The notes under the pieces are model-generated. The model ran no database searches, had not been told where the DNA came from, and saw only the letters and a program-made list of their open reading frames with translations. DNA of 64,000 nucleotides, taken from positions 1,506,001-1,570,000 of the forward strand of contig JAIGNY010001856.1 in the NCBI GenBank assembly GCA_020152595.1. The letters are read 5' to 3'. The stretch comes from Chiridota heheva (Eukaryota > Echinodermata > Holothuroidea > Apodida > Chiridotidae). Both the position numbers and the translations under genes were made by a program. This document shows, piece after piece, positions 48,145-59,218 of this stretch (positions are counted from its first letter, which is position 1; each line of letters starts with the position of its first letter).

Positions 48145-48860
48145 CAATCAACCCCCTCCTCCCCCGTCTATCTTATTTCCATACGCCTCTGTGTACAATC
48201 CTTTTCCGATAATATTTTCCACCAAGAAGTTTTATAGGGACATAAGAAAACAATCCAAAAACTGACTTTACGAGAATTTAAACTACTAAATCGAAAAATT
48301 TCGGAACTAATTAAATTCTCGTTCGAGAAATTTTTAAATACTTTTTAAACACGAAATGTCATTGAAGAAATGGGAAAATGGCAAACTTTGTATATTCACA
48401 CCAAGCATAACTGCATCAAATCAATACGAATGAACTTAAGCTATGTTATGTGTAAAGTTTCATGCTTCACCGTTTCCCGTCGGGTATATTGATGGCAAAT
48501 CAAACATTTGCTAAACAATTTAAATCATTAACTAATCAATTATCAAGACGCGTTCAGAAAATGATAGAGTACCCATAATTGGCGCGAAACGTAATCTTAG
48601 AATTTTACAGATAGTCATTATGTGCCACACGGTGAAGGTTCATGCCAGTGCTTAGCATGGACAGTTGATCCACATCTACAACCCCCTCCCCGCCCAATCG
48701 GGGATTCTTTAACACATATTGGAAGCCTATCATACCAGTAGTGGATGAACACCAAGCTGACGATTGCAAGGAAATTACAAATTTGTTTCCTTATAATGTA
48801 GACGTACTCCACATCTATTTTTCCGCCAATGGATGAAAGTTCTGACATTTTCTATTTCTG
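48145..48860. other. Intron 2, 3' part, nothing recognised
   Basis: AT-rich sequence without coding signal or clear repeat structure. Confidence 0.4.
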
Positions 48861-48865
48861 ATTGG

Positions 48866-48940
48866 AAGGGGGAGGGGCCAGTGAGAGGGGCCGGGGGAGG
48901 GGCCAGGGGAGGGGCCAGGGGAGGGGGGGGGCAAGGGGAG
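48866..48940 (+). repeat. G-rich tract with quadruplex potential before exon 3
   Basis: Repeated GGGGCCAGGGGAGG units and a G9 run give many G3+ runs within 75 bp on the transcribed-RNA strand. The tract ends about 45 nt before the exon 3 acceptor. Confidence 0.8.
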
Positions 48941-48984
48941 ATAGTAATTCCATGTCTTACCATATCATTATGCTTTTTTAACAG

Positions 48985-49083
48985 ATACTTCTTCACGAAC
49001 AAGGCGATGTCCCTCTTGTCTACGACTTGGGATTTCTCGCGTCTCCAGGTCAAGTCACACAGGTTGCCATAAAACAGAGGGAG
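48985..49083 (+). CDS. DEG/ENaC channel exon 3
   Basis: The acceptor is TTTTTTAACAG at 48974-48984 and the donor GAG/GTACAT. The 33 residues (ILLHEQGDVPLVYDLGFLAS, then PGQVTQVAIKQRE) match the family segment that follows LNAGF(K): a hydrophobic strand, HEQ, a short loop and LGFxxxPGxxTxVAI. Phase 0 on both sides fits exons 2 and 4. It lies 16.2 kb from exon 2. Confidence 0.9.
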
Positions 49084-49984
49084 GTACATCATTATGAAAT
49101 CGTACTTACGTGTTTAAATTTATATGACTATGATAGAGGACGATTGAAGAATGGTGGAAAAAACCATGCTCTTATCTTTTTCCTTCATGCCGAGTTATTA
49201 TACCTTTCAAAGATTTCATCAGTATATAAATACGTTATCATGTAGTATATACAGTCAGACAGTGTGATATGCGTACGGGACGGGAGTGCGAGAAGCAGCT
49301 CCACCCCCCTCCCCCCATCCCCATTAGGGCAGCATATACGCAATTTTCCGGGCAAATTTGTGACATTTTTTGATAGATAGAGAATCGTACAAAAGAAGTT
49401 AAATTGATTGATTAGAAATGGGCAAGCGTACCCAGAGGGGCTCCCTCAGAAGCCATACCCCCTGTTGCCCCAAATGAAATGAAAGAATATAGTGTTATTG
49501 TAACCCTGTCCCCCTCTTGACCCCTTCCCCCTCCTCCCTTCAATGTCAGTGTTATAGCCAAACCACTGTAAACGAAACAAGTAGAAACTCAGATTTTAAC
49601 TTTGTGTTTTTGATTCACTTTTTAAAATACTTAAAAAAATCATGTTGGACAGACTGACAGTGTGTTCGTATTTATCATTATCCATCAACAAGTTTTTCTT
49701 CATGATATATCCATGGCGGGGATAATACATTATTTGACAAATTAGTTGCCGACAGTATTGACCATTTCAGTAATATATACGTGCGAATGATCTGATTAGG
49801 AAGTGACGCCAGGGTTCGGAATCAGGATCAGATGCCAGGGGGTGAGGCAAGCCAAACCAAACCAGTGATGATATGATAATGTGATCTATGAGCAGTTTGT
49901 CATCATTAATGAAACATGTTGGGACAAGGGTGCAGCGTCTTCTGGTATTAGGAAGTGGGGAGCAGGGGGAAAGGTACGCTCTGA

Positions 49985-50370
49985 AAAGATTTCACCTTCC
50001 ATGCGTGCTTTCTTTTGATCGGGAAAATTGATAAATTGTTAAAATATTAAAAGAAAATTTGGTAAAACCATTGAGAATTTTAGTAAAATTTGGCAATATT
50101 TACCGAAAATTGCCCAAAAATGATGAACATTTTCCAGACTTGAAATGCACGAAAATAAAGGAAATTTTCCAAACATAATTCTCTAAGATTGAAAGAAATT
50201 TCCCGAAATTTGACCAAATATTTCCCGAAAAAGAAGGAAATTTCCCAAAAATTGAACAAAATTTACCAAAAATCAAAAAACCATTGCCCCCATTTCCGAA
50301 AATTGCACGAGAATGAAGGAAGTTTGAGATTACCTGATATTGAATGAAATTTACCGAAAATTTACATAAA
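49985..50370. repeat. CCCGAAAATTG family repeat
   Basis: Begins with GATTTCACCTTCCATGCGTG (compare 47575 and 57940) and continues with many AAATTTCCCGAAA(A)TTGA units in the direct orientation. Confidence 0.65.
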
Positions 50371-50984
50371 ACGTATATGTTACATGCAAAGCTGAAGGTT
50401 ATAATTGTTTCGAGGTTCGGAGGGGAAAGAAAAAGGGTAGAGAAAGAGATGGGGGGAACACGGCGTGAGATTTTTGGGGTGATCATACTTTCTTTTTTAC
50501 AATGAGATATTTCTTAATTGCATTTCTGGGAATTTCGGGCAAAAGTGCTCAGCCCCCATTGAAATCAGTCCCGTACACCTATGATGCAATACTACAATAC
50601 AATAAAATAGAACTTTTGTTTGAAGTATAGGGGAATCATAGGCCTACACGTTGTCATGGCCGTACGAGGCGGGGGTTGAATGGAGAGGGGGGGGGGGAGA
50701 TAAGGTGTGAGAGGAGGAAGAGGATTGACCCTATAAAGCTATACTGCTGTGCTACATGCTATCAAAATATGACAGTTGGAAAGTGCCCCTCAGATCCTGT
50801 GCCCCCGAGATTAAAATACTTTCCGCCGCTTCTGCCGACTCGACTAGATATCTGGGTCATGCATCCCAACTCGGCATGATGATGACAATATGACACTTGG
50901 GCACCGATCTTATATAGTCAAGCAGAGAAATAAAATGCACTTTTTAATTCAGTGATTTGTCGGAATCATGCCCGATTTGACTCA

Positions 50985-51195
50985 GCTAGATTTCCCGATA
51001 ATTAAAGGAAATTTTCCCCAAATCGAAAAACTGCCCGAAATGAAACAAAATGTTCTAAAAATCGAAGAAAATTTCCCAAAATTGAAGTAATTTGCCTGGA
51101 ATTTAATGAAAGTTTTCTCAATTTTCCAAAAATTGGCCGAAAATACGCAAAAATTTCCCCTAATCAAAAAACCTACCGAAAATGAAGGCTTTTTT
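50985..51195. repeat. CCCGAAAATTG family repeat fragment
   Basis: Units GAAATTTTCCC(C/A)AAAT and CCGAAAAT(G/A)AAGG as in neighbouring copies. Confidence 0.6.
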
Positions 51196-51199
51196 CCGA

Positions 51200-52440
51200 A
51201 GGATACGCCCCACTTCCCTTCCACCTAAAGCCAAAAACTGTGGTGAAACCATTACTCAATATCAATCGTTTATTCACAGATTGATTGCAATTTTCCGTTT
51301 GTAATAGGTTTTCGAGTCGGGCAAATCCCCTATTCCCTTCCGAGTAAGATGGTCCCGTACGGCCACAAACTTGTAATGTTTTTGCATGCAATCAAACACT
51401 TTGGTAACTTTCCTCTCGGCTCTTTACAAGCGGCTCTTTACAAGCCGAATTTTGAATGGTACTTTGAATCTTAGGTCGCATGACCCCTCCCCCAACCTAC
51501 CCCCATCTCCTTCTTAACTTTCTTGCCGAAAGTTACAGTTGGAGAGCTCTGACATTATTTAAACAAAGAGAGTACTCAGTTTTATGAACTTGCTCGTATT
51601 ATAGAATGGAAATCTTGAGTCATAACGGGATCGATTAAAAATTAATTAATATTAACGCGCATTATACCAAATGATCGGTCATTGTCTGAGATGATCAGAT
51701 TAATTACAAAATTGTTATTTCGTCCTTGTTTGAGCAAGAAACTGCTACTCTTTTGTTTCTTTAAAAATCAATTAAATTGGAATAACGATAGCTAAGTTGC
51801 TCTCCAGCTCTTGACGAATATTTCACCGTTTCGGTGTTTTCAAAATGAAAGGTGTTGTTTGCTTATTTAAATGTTTGGCAGTACTTTATTTCATTATTGA
51901 TATCAAACTATGTGCAGTAACAATGCTTTATGAACAATGACAATTTATCTGACAATTTGATTATGACATGCAAGAGGGTGGGCTTTGAGTGCCTATAATC
52001 GTTGATTTAGCGATGTGTACGTCGGGAGAGAAGGGTGGAGTGTAAAATTCACCCATTTAGCTATGTGTACGTCGGAAGAGCAGGATGAAGGGTAAAGTCT
52101 ACCCATCACTCAACCGCATTTTGCTTATTTGACTTCGGGGTAAGTAGTTGGGTGGAGTTTATGGTGATGGTAAGCTGTGGCGGCGCCAGGAGTTTGGTCT
52201 TGGGGGCGGGGAAAGCGAGAGGCAAATTTGTCTCATGGGGCAAAAGCCTTTAAATTGGACAAAATATGTCACTTGACAAAATTTTCTGGGGGCAAGTGGA
52301 GGGCAAAGCGATCTGACGTTGGCAAATTTCCCCATGCTCCTCTGTAGTATCGCCATTGATAATGGGGGACACTCCTGATGAAATCTTAAAGAAGAAAAAT
52401 ACTTGATTGAAATATCATAAGAATTATCTTCCCCGTTCCT
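51200..52440. other. Intron 3, right part
   Basis: No gene recognised. Two similar segments near 52001-52060 and 52056-52115 share GATGTGTACGTCGG(G/A)AGAG, a minor tandem duplication. Confidence 0.45.
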
Positions 52441-52450
52441 CTTCTTGCAG

Positions 52451-52607
52451 ATAACTCTCCTACCAAAACCTTTCCCATCCGACTGCAGGGTTAATTCAGC
52501 GATGTATTATAGCAATGAGAAGTACACGATGAGCAAATGCATTATGTCGCATGAAACAGAGCAATTGTTACAGAATTGTTACTGCCGTATGCCTTTTATG
52601 CCGCAAG
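52451..52607 (+). CDS. DEG/ENaC channel exon 4
   Basis: The acceptor is CTTCTTGCAG at 52441-52450 and the donor G/GTAGGA. The exon encodes ITLLPKPFPSDCRVN, a YT-S-C block and QNCYCRMPFMPQ. This matches the family pattern LPxPYxxC...YSxxxC...CxCxxxxMP of the extracellular thumb, where conserved cysteines form the disulphide ladder. Phase 0 in, phase 1 out. Confidence 0.93.
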
Positions 52608-52795
52608 GTAGGAGTAGTGGGCTACAGTCTTTTATAATAGGTTGAAAGAAGTCAATAGTCAGGGCAGGATTTAGAAATGTGGGCGCTCTGTCAATAGTCC
52701 CACAAATACCGCATACTAAACAGGTAGCCAGCCTGTAAAGAATGCCACATCAAACATAATTTTAAACGTCACCACCACGTACAAGCGCCTCTCGA

Positions 52796-52921
52796 TCCTC
52801 ATCCTCCTCCTCCTCCCTCACTCCTCCTCCTCCTCCTCCTCCTCCTCCTCCTCCTCCTCCTCCTCCTCCTCCTCCTCCTCCTCCTCCTCCTCCTCCTCCT
52901 CCTCCTCCTCCTCCTCCTCCT
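52796..52921. repeat. (TCC)n microsatellite
   Basis: About 40 uninterrupted TCC triplets after a short CTCA interruption, in intron 4. The complementary strand is (GGA)n, capable of quadruplex or triplex structures. The minus-strand poly-Arg frame is an artefact. Confidence 0.97.
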
Positions 52922-53054
52922 ACGGCAACGACGACTCAAAATCATTATCATCTTCGTCGTCATTGTCATCCTCATCTTTATTTTAATCGCCATGAACTCA
53001 GTCTTAGACTTGTAATTTGATTCAAATAATATAAATATTTTTCTTCCCAAACAG

Positions 53055-53111
53055 TGAGCCAAACGACTCTTTGTGATGGCTACTCTATGTGGGACTGCAA
53101 CAATTTGATAG
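53055..53111 (+). CDS. DEG/ENaC channel exon 5 (57 nt)
   Basis: The acceptor is TTCTTCCCAAACAG and the donor G/GTAAGG. The small exon encodes SQTTLCDGYSMWDCNNLI with split codons at both ends. The two cysteines and position match the C(N/D)xxxYxxC segment between thumb helices in the family. Phase 1 on both sides fits exons 4 and 6. Confidence 0.88.
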
Positions 53112-53284
53112 GTAAGGTGCACCCCTAATCAGGGTGTTATCACATTTCAAAAATTTCACCTGTATGACATTTGCTTGCAGTTCGATATCACACTTGTAGA
53201 TCGAAGACACCGTTTATGTATTTCTTTGAAAATGAATTGTCTGAAGCGTTGAAATGACAAAAGTGCATGCAGACTGTCTTGTCT

Positions 53285-55722
53285 TTAGAGATTGAAAACC
53301 GCTATTGTGGTACCAATCTTGAACCAATCTTGGAGCCGGGTGAGGTTGAGTTGGAGCCTATTTTCAACAAGAGGAAAGCTCGGGGAGGATAAGAAGATGG
53401 TGAAGTCATCCACGTAGAGGGCACGTTTGATGTTGGAGCCAAGGTTGTCCGTGAAGTTGTTAATGCTTAGGTTGAAGAGAGTAGAGGGGGGGAGGGGGGA
53501 GGGAGGATGCTGCCTTGGGAACGCTCTCTTTTGGGGGTAGGGGTTCGAGAGGGTGAGGCCAATATGAACTTGGAACAACTGGGTGAGAGGAAGTTTTGAA
53601 TAAAGATGGGAAGGTGGCTTCTGAAGCCGATGGTGTGAAGATTGCGGGTAATGCCGTATTTTCAAGTAGTGTCGAAAGCTTTCTCAAGGTCGAAAAAGAT
53701 GGCAACGAGGTTTCCTTTTTTTGCAAAGGATTCCTGGATAGTGGTATTGAGCGTGATTAACTGGTTGAGGGTATTGCAACGTTTCCGGAAGCCGCTTTGG
53801 TGGGGAGAAAAGATTATGTTAGTATCAAGGAACCAGTTTAGTCTAAGGTTAATGATCCTTTCCATAATTTTACAAAGACAGCATGTGAGGGCGAAGGAGT
53901 GATTGCTTGAGGGGTGGGGAGGGGGAGGGGGTCGGTAATGTCCTTCTCCGCTTTGGGGACAGGGGTGATGATATCTGTCCTCCAGATAAAGGGAAGGAAT
54001 GTGAGGTCCAAATGTGGTTGAGGACGGTGAGTAGGGTAGCGGTGGCCTTATTGGGGAGGTGTTTCAGGAACTGGTAGGGGATGTTATCTGGGCCCTTGGA
54101 GATGCAGCCAGCGTCGTGGATGGCTTGGTTTAATGGAAAGGGTGAGAGGGGTGTTATAGCTCTTGGTGTTGTCGGAGGGAAAGGTAATACTCCAGGCTTC
54201 ATCGCAAGCTTTTTTGGTTTTGAAAGCATTGGGGTAGTTGGCAGAGGACAAGATGTTGCTGAAAGAAGCGACAAGGCGGTTAAAGATATCCTTTTTCCCA
54301 ATGAAAAGATTACCATTCCAGAAGAGATGGGAAATTTGTCCATCCTACCGTGGAATCTGTTAATCATACTCCAAATCTTCTTAGTGGGGGTGTTGGTGGT
54401 GAGAGAAGAGATGAAGCTGTTTTAAGTGTTGGTTTTACTGTCCTTTATAGTGCGCCTGGCTTTGGCACGGCTGACGCGAAAGAGGTTGAGCTTGTTGGTG
54501 GTCGGGTTTGTTTTGAAGTTCCTGGGGTTTTTTCCTGTTCTTTATGGCGATTTTGCAGTCATCGTTGAACCAGAGGTGGGGGATGGGGGTTAAAGTGGAG
54601 GAGATGGAGGGAAAGGGAGGGGGTGGAGAAGGTGATTATTTTGATAAGGATATTACTGAAGTTTGACATGGGATTCTCACCCTCGAGGAGATGGGGGGAG
54701 AGGTGAGTTGCAGAGGGTTTCGAAAATGGACCAGTTGGCTTTCTTAAGATTCCAATTAGGGAGTACTACAGAGATCAGCAGCGACCTTCCAGCTAAAATC
54801 AAAAGCTTGGGGAATAGATAGACAGGTCAATACAGGTGAGAGAGCCTGTGGCAGGATGAAGGTAGCCTGTGGCAGGATGAAGGTAGGTCGGGGAGTCAGT
54901 GGCAGGGTGAAGGTAGGTCGGGGAGTCAGTGGCAGGGTGAAGATAGGTCGGGGAGTCAGTGGCAGGGTGAAGGTAGGTCGGGGAGTCAGTGGCAGGGTGA
55001 AGGTAGGTCGGGGAGTCAGTGGCAGGGTGAAGGTAGGTCGGGGAGTCAGTGGCAGGGTGATGGTAGGTCGGGGAGTCAGTGGCAGGGTGAAGGTAGGTCG
55101 GGGAGTCAGTGACAGTGTGATGGTAGGTCGGGGAGTCAGTGTGATGGTAGGTCGGGGAGTTAGTGGCAGGGTGAAGGTAGGTCGGGGAGTCAGTGGCAGG
55201 GTGAAGGTAGATCGGGGAGTCAGTGGCAGGATAAAGGTAGGTCGGGGAGTCAGTGGCAGGGTGAAGGTAGGTCAGGGCGTCAGTGGCAGGGTGAAGGTAG
55301 GTCGGGCGTCAGTGGCAGGGTGAAGGTAGGTCGGGAAGTTAATGGCAGGGTGAAGGTAGGTCGGGGAGTTAGTTTTGAGCAAGGAGAGGCTGTGCTGACG
55401 AAGAGTGTTTTCGACGAGCTTGCCTCTGGGGGTGTTGGTATTGGAGGCCCACAGGGGGTTGTGGGCGTTGAAGTTACTAAGAAGGATGAAAGGGGAGGGG
55501 AGCTGAAATACGAGGTTGTTAAGGCTGGTTGGCTGAACATTGGTGTTAGGGCTGAACATTGGCACTAGGGGGAGATAGATTTGCAAAGAATGAAGGTTTT
55601 GTGGAGTGAGATAGAGACACAGATGGCATGAAGGTCGGTGATCACATAAATAGGGCTGCGTGGGATACTGTGTCTAACGAGAATGGAGAAGCCCCCACAG
55701 GCCAGGCCCTGTCGGCATCCCC
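53285..55722 (-). mobile_element. I/Jockey-like non-LTR retrotransposon, truncated at both ends
   Basis: Right to left: endonuclease remnants (GGFSILVRHSIPRSP, SISLHKTFILCKSI, FILLSNFNAHNPLWAS, GKLVENTLRQHSLSLL), a minisatellite grown inside the endonuclease, GSLTCIDLSIYSPSF, then reverse transcriptase (ISKGPDNIPYQFLKHLP, SPHQSGFRKRCNTLNQLITL, FFDLEKAFDTT, and ALYVDDFTIFL, the YxDD active site). Several shifts break it. The rest of the protein and the 3' end are missing at 53285, unusual for non-LTR insertions, which normally lose the 5' end. Confidence 0.88.
54856..55376. repeat. 30-bp minisatellite inside the retrotransposon endonuclease, about 17 copies
   Basis: The unit is GGTCGGGGAGTCAGTGGCAG followed by GGTGAAGGTA. 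On the coding (minus) strand of the host element it reads YLHPATDSPT, the same as the flanking NSPTYLHPAT endonuclease sequence. At 30 bp the repeat keeps the retrotransposon frame, except for a few shorter units (near 55131 and 55305). Confidence 0.95.
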
Positions 55723-55765
55723 TTGATGTTTCATATAAATCTTAATAAAAATTCACGAGAATATT

Positions 55766-55876
55766 TCCGTTGCACGTTTACTATAGTGAAAATTCTCTAG
55801 ATAAATACAAGCTATATGACGTTTCACGTTTACTATAGTGAAAATTCTCTAGATGAACACAAGCTATATGAATCCT
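55766..55876. repeat. Direct duplication, about 55 bp, before exon 6
   Basis: CACGTTTACTATAGTGAAAA followed by TTCTCTAGAT(A/G)AA and ACAAGCTATATGA occurs twice in tandem, ending about 35 bp before the exon 6 acceptor. Confidence 0.85.
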
Positions 55877-55911
55877 GTTTGTTCTTCTTCCTTTTCACTA
55901 CCATGTTCCAG

Positions 55912-56050
55912 GGGCAACATCATCCGGCGTTTGTAACTTACCTTGCCAAGAGGATTTGTATGAGTACAGGATCAGTCATGCACGTGCGCCGCCCTATCGT
56001 GTCAGCTATATTCTCGAGGAACAATTGGGCATGAGCTATGCAAAGCAATT
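55912..56050 (+). CDS. DEG/ENaC channel exon 6
   Basis: The acceptor is CATGTTCCAG and the donor TT/GTGAGT. It encodes ATSSGVCNLPCQEDLYEYRI then SHARAPPYRVSYILEEQLG. The CNLPCxxxxYxxxxSxA block is the family's conserved CxxPCxxxxYxxxxS segment leading to the palm strands. Phase 1 in, phase 2 out. Confidence 0.93.
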
Positions 56051-56444
56051 GTGAGTTTACTATTCAGCATTTTTTACATTGATTGAAGAGTATTAAAATC
56101 TGAGCAGATATTGTTTTGAATTTTAAAAAGAATACTTTCATTTTTTGAGTTATGGCTGATTACCTTTTAATTCATGCGAAATTTGTGACCTTTGACTGGG
56201 CAAACAGCGAAAACCCTTTCTGTTCGTCTTTAAATTTCTTTTCCTAATCTTAGACACTAACAAGCAAGCTCTTTGCTAACAAGGATGAACAAGTCTATTC
56301 AGTATTCATGCTATAATTTGATTGGGGAATGACAAAGACTCAAAAACATTTGGCCAGAATGTGCAGCACCATTGTCATAGACCAGGGAGCTGCAATTCAG
56401 AATTTTATTTATAAAAGGCAGATACATTTAAAAAACACAGGGTT

Positions 56445-56535
56445 GTTTGTTTGATGAGCACTTAACGGCACCGCGACAACGAGGGTCAAATTGTGCCTGA
56501 GAGGTCAGATCATTCTGGAGGATTGCAACAGAAGA
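56445..56535 (-). mobile_element. Retrotransposon 3' fragment (repeat shared with 58010-58080)
   Basis: TTGTTTGTTTGATGAGCACT, TTAACGGCACC and GAGAGGTCAGATCATTCT are nearly the same as at 58010-58075, where they adjoin the C-terminus of an I/Jockey-like element. Confidence 0.5.
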
Positions 56536-56751
56536 TACCAAGGTCGCACGTCATGGGTCTACATCACAAAATGTTAAAAATTGATGTCCGAGATGTAATG
56601 ATGGTTTGTAACAGTTTATGCAAATGCACAGAAACGTCACAGGCGTGACGCCAGGTAATACAGCCCCATAAATATTGTTTAAACCCACCAGAAAGTTATA
56701 GGAATATTGTATATGGAGGTAACATAATTTGTTTTAGGAATTTTCGCTGCC

Positions 56752-57364
56752 TGTCCGGATGGTGATCCCTCCTCTTTCATACAAAACCCGATCCCATGCA
56801 CCCTCAAGCCCGATGATCATGTGGGGTGTTTATCCCTCGATCGCCTTTCGTGCAAAACCCGATCCCATGCACCCTCAAGCCCGATGATCATGTGGGGTGT
56901 TTATCCCTCGATCGCCTTTCGTGCAAAACCCGATCCCATGCACCCTCAAGCCCGATGATCATGTGGGGTGTTTATTCCTCGCCTTTCGTGCAAAACCCGA
57001 TCCCATGCACCCTCAAGCCTGATGATCATGTGGGGTGTTTATTCCTCGCCTTTCGTGCAAAACCCGATCCCGTGCACCCTCAAGCCTGATGATCATGTGG
57101 GGTGTTTATTGATCGCCTTTCGTGCAAAACCCGATCCCATGCACCCTGAAGCCTGATGATCATGTGGGGTGTTTATTCCTCGCCTTTCGTGCAAAACCCG
57201 ATCCCATGCACCCTGAAGCCTGATGATCATGTGGGGTGTTTATTCCTCGCCTTTCGTGCAAAACCCGATCCCATGCACCCTCAAGCCTGATGATCATGTG
57301 GGGTGTTTATTCCTCGCCTTTCGTGCAAAACCCGATCTCATATACCCTCAAGCCTGATGATCTT
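56752..57364. repeat. 67/72-bp minisatellite, about nine copies, in intron 6
   Basis: The unit contains GATGATCATGTGGGGTGTTT, CGCCTTTCGTGCAAAACCCG and ATCCCATGCACCCTCAAGCC. The first copies have an extra CGATC (TCCCTCGATCGCC); later ones lack it. Confidence 0.95.
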
Positions 57365-57481
57365 TGCATAAGACATCCCATATAAATTTTAATCATTTTT
57401 GATACAACAGTAATAATTGATTACCAAAATCTTTTTTTGGTAGCCCAATAGTTATCATGTCCTAACCTCTCCTCTATACAG

Positions 57482-57573
57482 AGATAACATCGTGGAGATT
57501 TCCATTTTCTTTGAGGACCTGACGCTTGAGAGGGTTACTGAGCAAGAAGCGTTTGGACTATCATCCTTAACAG
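57482..57573 (+). CDS. DEG/ENaC channel exon 7
   Basis: The acceptor is CTCTATACAG and the donor ACAG/GTAAGT. It encodes DNIVEISIFFEDLTLERVTE then QEAFGLSSLT, matching the pre-TM2 strand of the family (xVxIYYxxLxxExIxExxAYxxxxLL). Phase 2 in, phase 1 out. The donor is the first unit of a 42-bp tandem array. Confidence 0.93.
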
Positions 57574-57868
57574 GTAAGTCGGATTCATTGATTGATTGGT
57601 AAGATTTGTCCCCAGGTAAATCGGATTCATTGATTGATTGGTAAGATTTGTCCCCAGGTAAATCGGATTCAATGATTGATTAGTAAGATTTGTCCCCAGG
57701 TAAATCGGATTCATTGATTGATTGGTATGATTTGTCCCCAGGTAAATCGGATTCAATGATTGATTGGTAAGATTTGTCCCCAGGTAAATCGGATTCATTG
57801 ATTGATTGGTAAGATTTGTCCCCAGGTAAATCAGATTCATTGATTGATTGGTAGAATTTGTCCACAGC
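57571..57868 (+). repeat. 42-bp minisatellite built from the exon 7 splice donor, seven units
   Basis: The first unit is the real donor, CAGGTAAGTCGGATTCATTG. Six further units carry CCCCAGGTAAATCGGATTCA plus TTGATTGGTAAGATTTGT. Each thus holds a CAG/GTAAAT donor-like site, a TTG/GTAAGA site and a TTTGTCCCCAG acceptor-like site. Confidence 0.92.
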
Positions 57869-57939
57869 AAAGAGTGAAGCTTAGAAAGCGGGATGGGGCC
57901 AGGAGGGAGAACAGGGGAAAACAGCTCATCCTGAGAGGA

Positions 57940-58610
57940 TTTCACCTTCATGCTTGAATGCTTTCTTACTGGTTGGAAGGTAAACCTGGGGAAATATTGA
58001 AACAAAATTGTTTGTTAGATGAGGGCTTAACGGCACCACGGCGGTCAAATTGTGCTTGAGAGGTCAGATCATTCTAAAGGTAGGAAGGAAAACAAAACAG
58101 GGAAAGGGGGGTGGGAGGGTGGAGAAGGGGGAATGAGAGAAATACAAGAACAAAAAGTCAGAAAGCTGTGATCGAGAGAGGAGGTGCATGGGTGAAAGAA
58201 AAAAATAAGTAGAGAGAGGGGGTGGAAGAGGAAAATTAAATATGGTTGTAGAGGGAAGCATGGTGAAGGAAGGAGATCATTTTATCCGGAAGGTTTTTCT
58301 GGAAGAACTCAGCAATTGAGTTGTGGGGAGCAAGGGACGCTCTAAGAAGGTTGTACAGGAGGCAAGCAAGGAGAACGTGATGGACTGTGAGGATGCAATG
58401 GCAATTGTTGCAGAGGGGTTGGGGGGAGCCAATAAGGAGGTGGGAGTGAGTGAGGTGGGTGTGACCTATTCTAAGATGGGTAATATGAACGTTGTCAATA
58501 CGAGAGAGGTTGTTGATGGTGGGTTTGATCGGAATGGTGGGCTGGATGACGTTAAGTTTGTCATTAATTTGGGAGTTCCATGAGGTTTGCCAGCAGTCAT
58601 GAACAATGAA
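57940..58610 (-). mobile_element. 3' part of an I/Jockey-like non-LTR retrotransposon
   Basis: The minus strand from about 58600 reads VIQPTIPIKPTINNLSRID, then RIGHTHLTHSHLLIGSPQPL and CNNCHCILTVHHVLLACLLY, the typical C-terminal block after the RNase H/RT region (RIGHTxLTHxxLLxxxxPPxCxxCxxxLTxxHxLLxC). A Ser/Pro-rich end and the 3' untranslated sequence follow (to about 58010). The sequence at 57940-58000 belongs to the TTTCACCTTCATGC repeat. Confidence 0.8.
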
Positions 58611-59210
58611 ACAGAATTGTCAAAATTTTGTAACCTTAAAGGGAATTTGGTCAAGTTAAGTAGAATCTGGTACAATAAATTGAATGAAATTGAGTAAAAG
58701 TGAAGGACATTTCCCTAAATTGGAAACTTGATTTACCAGTGCATTATTTTGTTTGTAAGTGGGGTTCTTCTGCCACTGAGAGGAATTTTCTTCATACACT
58801 CCTGGCAAAGGTGATTTACACAATCAAAATAATTAAAAGAGCAAATAGTTTGATCTAAGAATGGAAATTCTAGAATGCTGTAAAACCACACAGCAGTGGC
58901 AAAAAAAAAAAAAAAATCAGTTGTAAAGAGTTAAATAATCTTAACTGATTTCTTTATTGATTTGTTTTACGAATCGATCTATTGTTATTCTTCGTACTAT
59001 TAAAAATTGCATCTTATTGTTTTGCAAAGGTCAAATGCACAGCTGACTGAAGCAGATCTGGGTCCAGATGTTTTAAATAGGGAGGGTGGTGGTGGGGTTA
59101 GAATTTTCCTCACAAGTAAGGTCTAAGTCGAATTTGTTGTTTTTAAAATGCTAAAGAGGACTAAAGCAACAGGGACCTCCTGTGAGGTAGATCAGTAACT
59201 CTTTTCTTCC
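58610..59210. other. Intron 7, right part
   Basis: Contains a short CCCGAAAATT-family remnant (58600-58730, diverged) and an A15 run near 58902. No gene recognised. Confidence 0.4.
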
Positions 59211-59218
59211 ATTCACAG

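Noticed and set aside
52799-53122. Poly-arginine frame on the minus strand
   Set aside because: Produced by the (TCC)n microsatellite.
58323-58583. 86-codon plus-strand frame
   Set aside because: It is antisense to the retrotransposon C-terminal block on the minus strand.
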